This document shows positions 6,131 to 6,767 of a stretch of 6,767 nt of DNA, piece after piece. The position numbers and the translations under genes are program-made. The stretch's first letter is position 1; each line of letters begins with the position of its first letter. The notes beneath the pieces are model-generated. The model was given only the letters and a program-made list of their open reading frames with translations. It was not told the DNA's origin and did no database searches. The DNA lies in contig JAPOYQ010000626.1 of assembly GCA_026706505.1 (NCBI GenBank), positions 1 through 6,767 of the forward strand, given 5' to 3'. The DNA is from Gemmatimonadota bacterium (lineage in GTDB: Bacteria; Latescibacterota; UBA2968; UBA8231).

Positions 6131-6196
6131 AATTGGAGAAGCCGCGTATCGCAGGTGGACTCGATGGGTCACACCCTCAAACCAAAATTGGAGAAG
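6131..6196 (+). repeat. 11-bp direct repeat containing a Shine-Dalgarno
   Basis: AATTGGAGAAG occurs at 6131-6141 and again at 6186-6196 in the 80-bp gap between the repressor and the TlpA-like gene. The second copy supplies the GGAG (6190-6193) that serves the ATG at 6203 with 9-nt spacing. The first copy follows an ATG (6127) that opens a frame with no recognisable product. It could be a partial tandem duplication of a ribosome-binding region. Confidence 0.5.
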
Positions 6197-6202
6197 AGAG
6201 AT

Positions 6203-6767
6203 ATGAACGCGTACTCCGCAGCCTTGGTGGCCCTAATTGCTCCCTTGAGCCTCTGCCTAGCCGCAGCAAGCGCCCAAAGCCAGCCCCGCACCGCAATCGT
6301 CACCGGCGAGGTCCACAACGCTCCGTCGCGGGAAATCGAGTTCCGCCACGAACCGCTACTCGCTCCCGGACCGTCCCAACACCCCATCGTCTTGGACGAG
6401 CAAAACCGCTTTGCACTTCTCTTGAACATTCCCAAAGGAATTTTGGTCACCGGGTATTACAAAGGCGAGCACCACATCCACTTCCCCTTCTTTGTCGAAC
6501 CCGGTGATAGCCTGCACGCTGTCGTAACCTTTGCCGAGGTGACGGAGACCGACTCTGCGGCGGCGGAACCCGACAGTTTGCGCAGTGCAGCCGATGAGGC
6601 CCCGCCCGCCTATTCCCTGACTTTTAGCGGCCGGGGGGCGAAGAACAATCGCTTCTTAGCGGAGTTTTGGCCTCAACATAGTGACTTCGAACCAGACTAC
6701 TATGCGCTGGAGCCCGAGGAGTTTGCACGCCAACTCAAACAGCGGCGTCAGGATGAATTTGCCTCGC
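6203..6767 (+). CDS. Secreted TlpA/DUF4369-like protein (partial, C-terminus outside window)
   Basis: The frame runs from the ATG at 6203, preceded by GGAG at good spacing, to the window edge: 188 complete codons without a stop. Residues 1-24 form a signal peptide with probable cleavage after Ala-Ser-Ala. The mature region opens with a beta-rich segment (IVTGEVHNAP, 32-41), then FFVEPGDSLHAVV (96-108) and FSGRGAKNNRFLAEF (141-155). The 'EPGD' strand and 'SGRGAKNNRFL' pattern resemble the N-terminal domain found before the thioredoxin fold in Bacteroidetes-type TlpA/AhpC-like thiol-disulfide oxidoreductases. A Glu/Ala/Ser/Pro-rich linker (110-136) interrupts it. The CxxC thioredoxin motif, if there is one, would lie beyond the window, so the oxidoreductase call is inference. 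It is probably co-transcribed with the repressor gene. Codons 6203 to the end differ in frame from a competing ORF (6052-6507), which I regard as a shadow because it lacks a signal or domains. Confidence 0.65.
   Translation, partial: MNAYSAALVALIAPLSLCLAAASAQSQPRTAIVTGEVHNAPSREIEFRHEPLLAPGPSQHPIVLDEQNRFALLLNIPKGILVTGYYKGEHHIHFPFFVEPGDSLHAVVTFAEVTETDSAAAEPDSLRSAADEAPPAYSLTFSGRGAKNNRFLAEFWPQHSDFEPDYYALEPEEFARQLKQRRQDEFAS

Noticed and set aside
6052..6507. Plus-strand ORF overlapping the repressor end and the TlpA-like gene start
   Set aside because: Its translation is Arg/Pro/Ser-rich with no signal or domain. The overlapping frame from 6203 has a Shine-Dalgarno, a signal peptide and sensible motifs to the window end.

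Overview
The window is a moderately high-GC bacterial segment. Almost every protein in it carries an export signal, so it looks like an envelope or periplasmic gene neighbourhood. Lipoprotein signals (Cys19 of the foldase, Cys17 of the propeller protein), a two-module SurA/PpiD-like foldase, an ASPIC/UnbV propeller lipoprotein and a probable TlpA/DUF4369-like protein point to a diderm. The style fits an uncultivated FCB-group-like lineage (Latescibacterota or similar). That placement is inference from protein style; no rRNA or marker gene is present.

Layout. (1) Positions 1-470, minus strand: the N-terminal 156 codons of a secreted protein of a type I know only as hypothetical, cut by the window edge. 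(2) Positions 471-715: a divergent intergenic region dense in dyads. It holds a perfect 14-bp palindrome next to a consensus TATAAT, a predicted 5'-leader hairpin, a pyrimidine-rich tract and a Shine-Dalgarno. (3) Positions 716-5559, plus strand: three tightly coupled genes joined by a TGATG and a GTGA overlap. They encode a parvulin-type foldase lipoprotein, a pentapeptide-repeat membrane protein broken by a frameshift near 3019-3032, and a seven-repeat FG-GAP/ASPIC-UnbV lipoprotein. The operon ends at a rho-independent terminator (5576-5603). (4) Positions 5604-5738: a promoter with a 20-bp imperfect dyad at its expected start point. (5) Positions 5739-6122: a BlaI/MecI/CopY-family repressor. 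(6) From 6203 to the edge: a secreted protein resembling the N-terminal half of Bacteroidetes-type TlpA thiol-disulfide proteins.

How they may work together. The three operon products are all predicted to act outside the cytoplasm, and the foldase would be well placed to help the two repeat-rich partners fold. The repressor is probably autoregulated through the dyad and may control the downstream TlpA-like gene, with which it shares no visible terminator. The BlaR1/MecR1-type sensor peptidase that often accompanies such repressors is not beside it in this window. I see no mobile element, CRISPR array, tRNA or rRNA.
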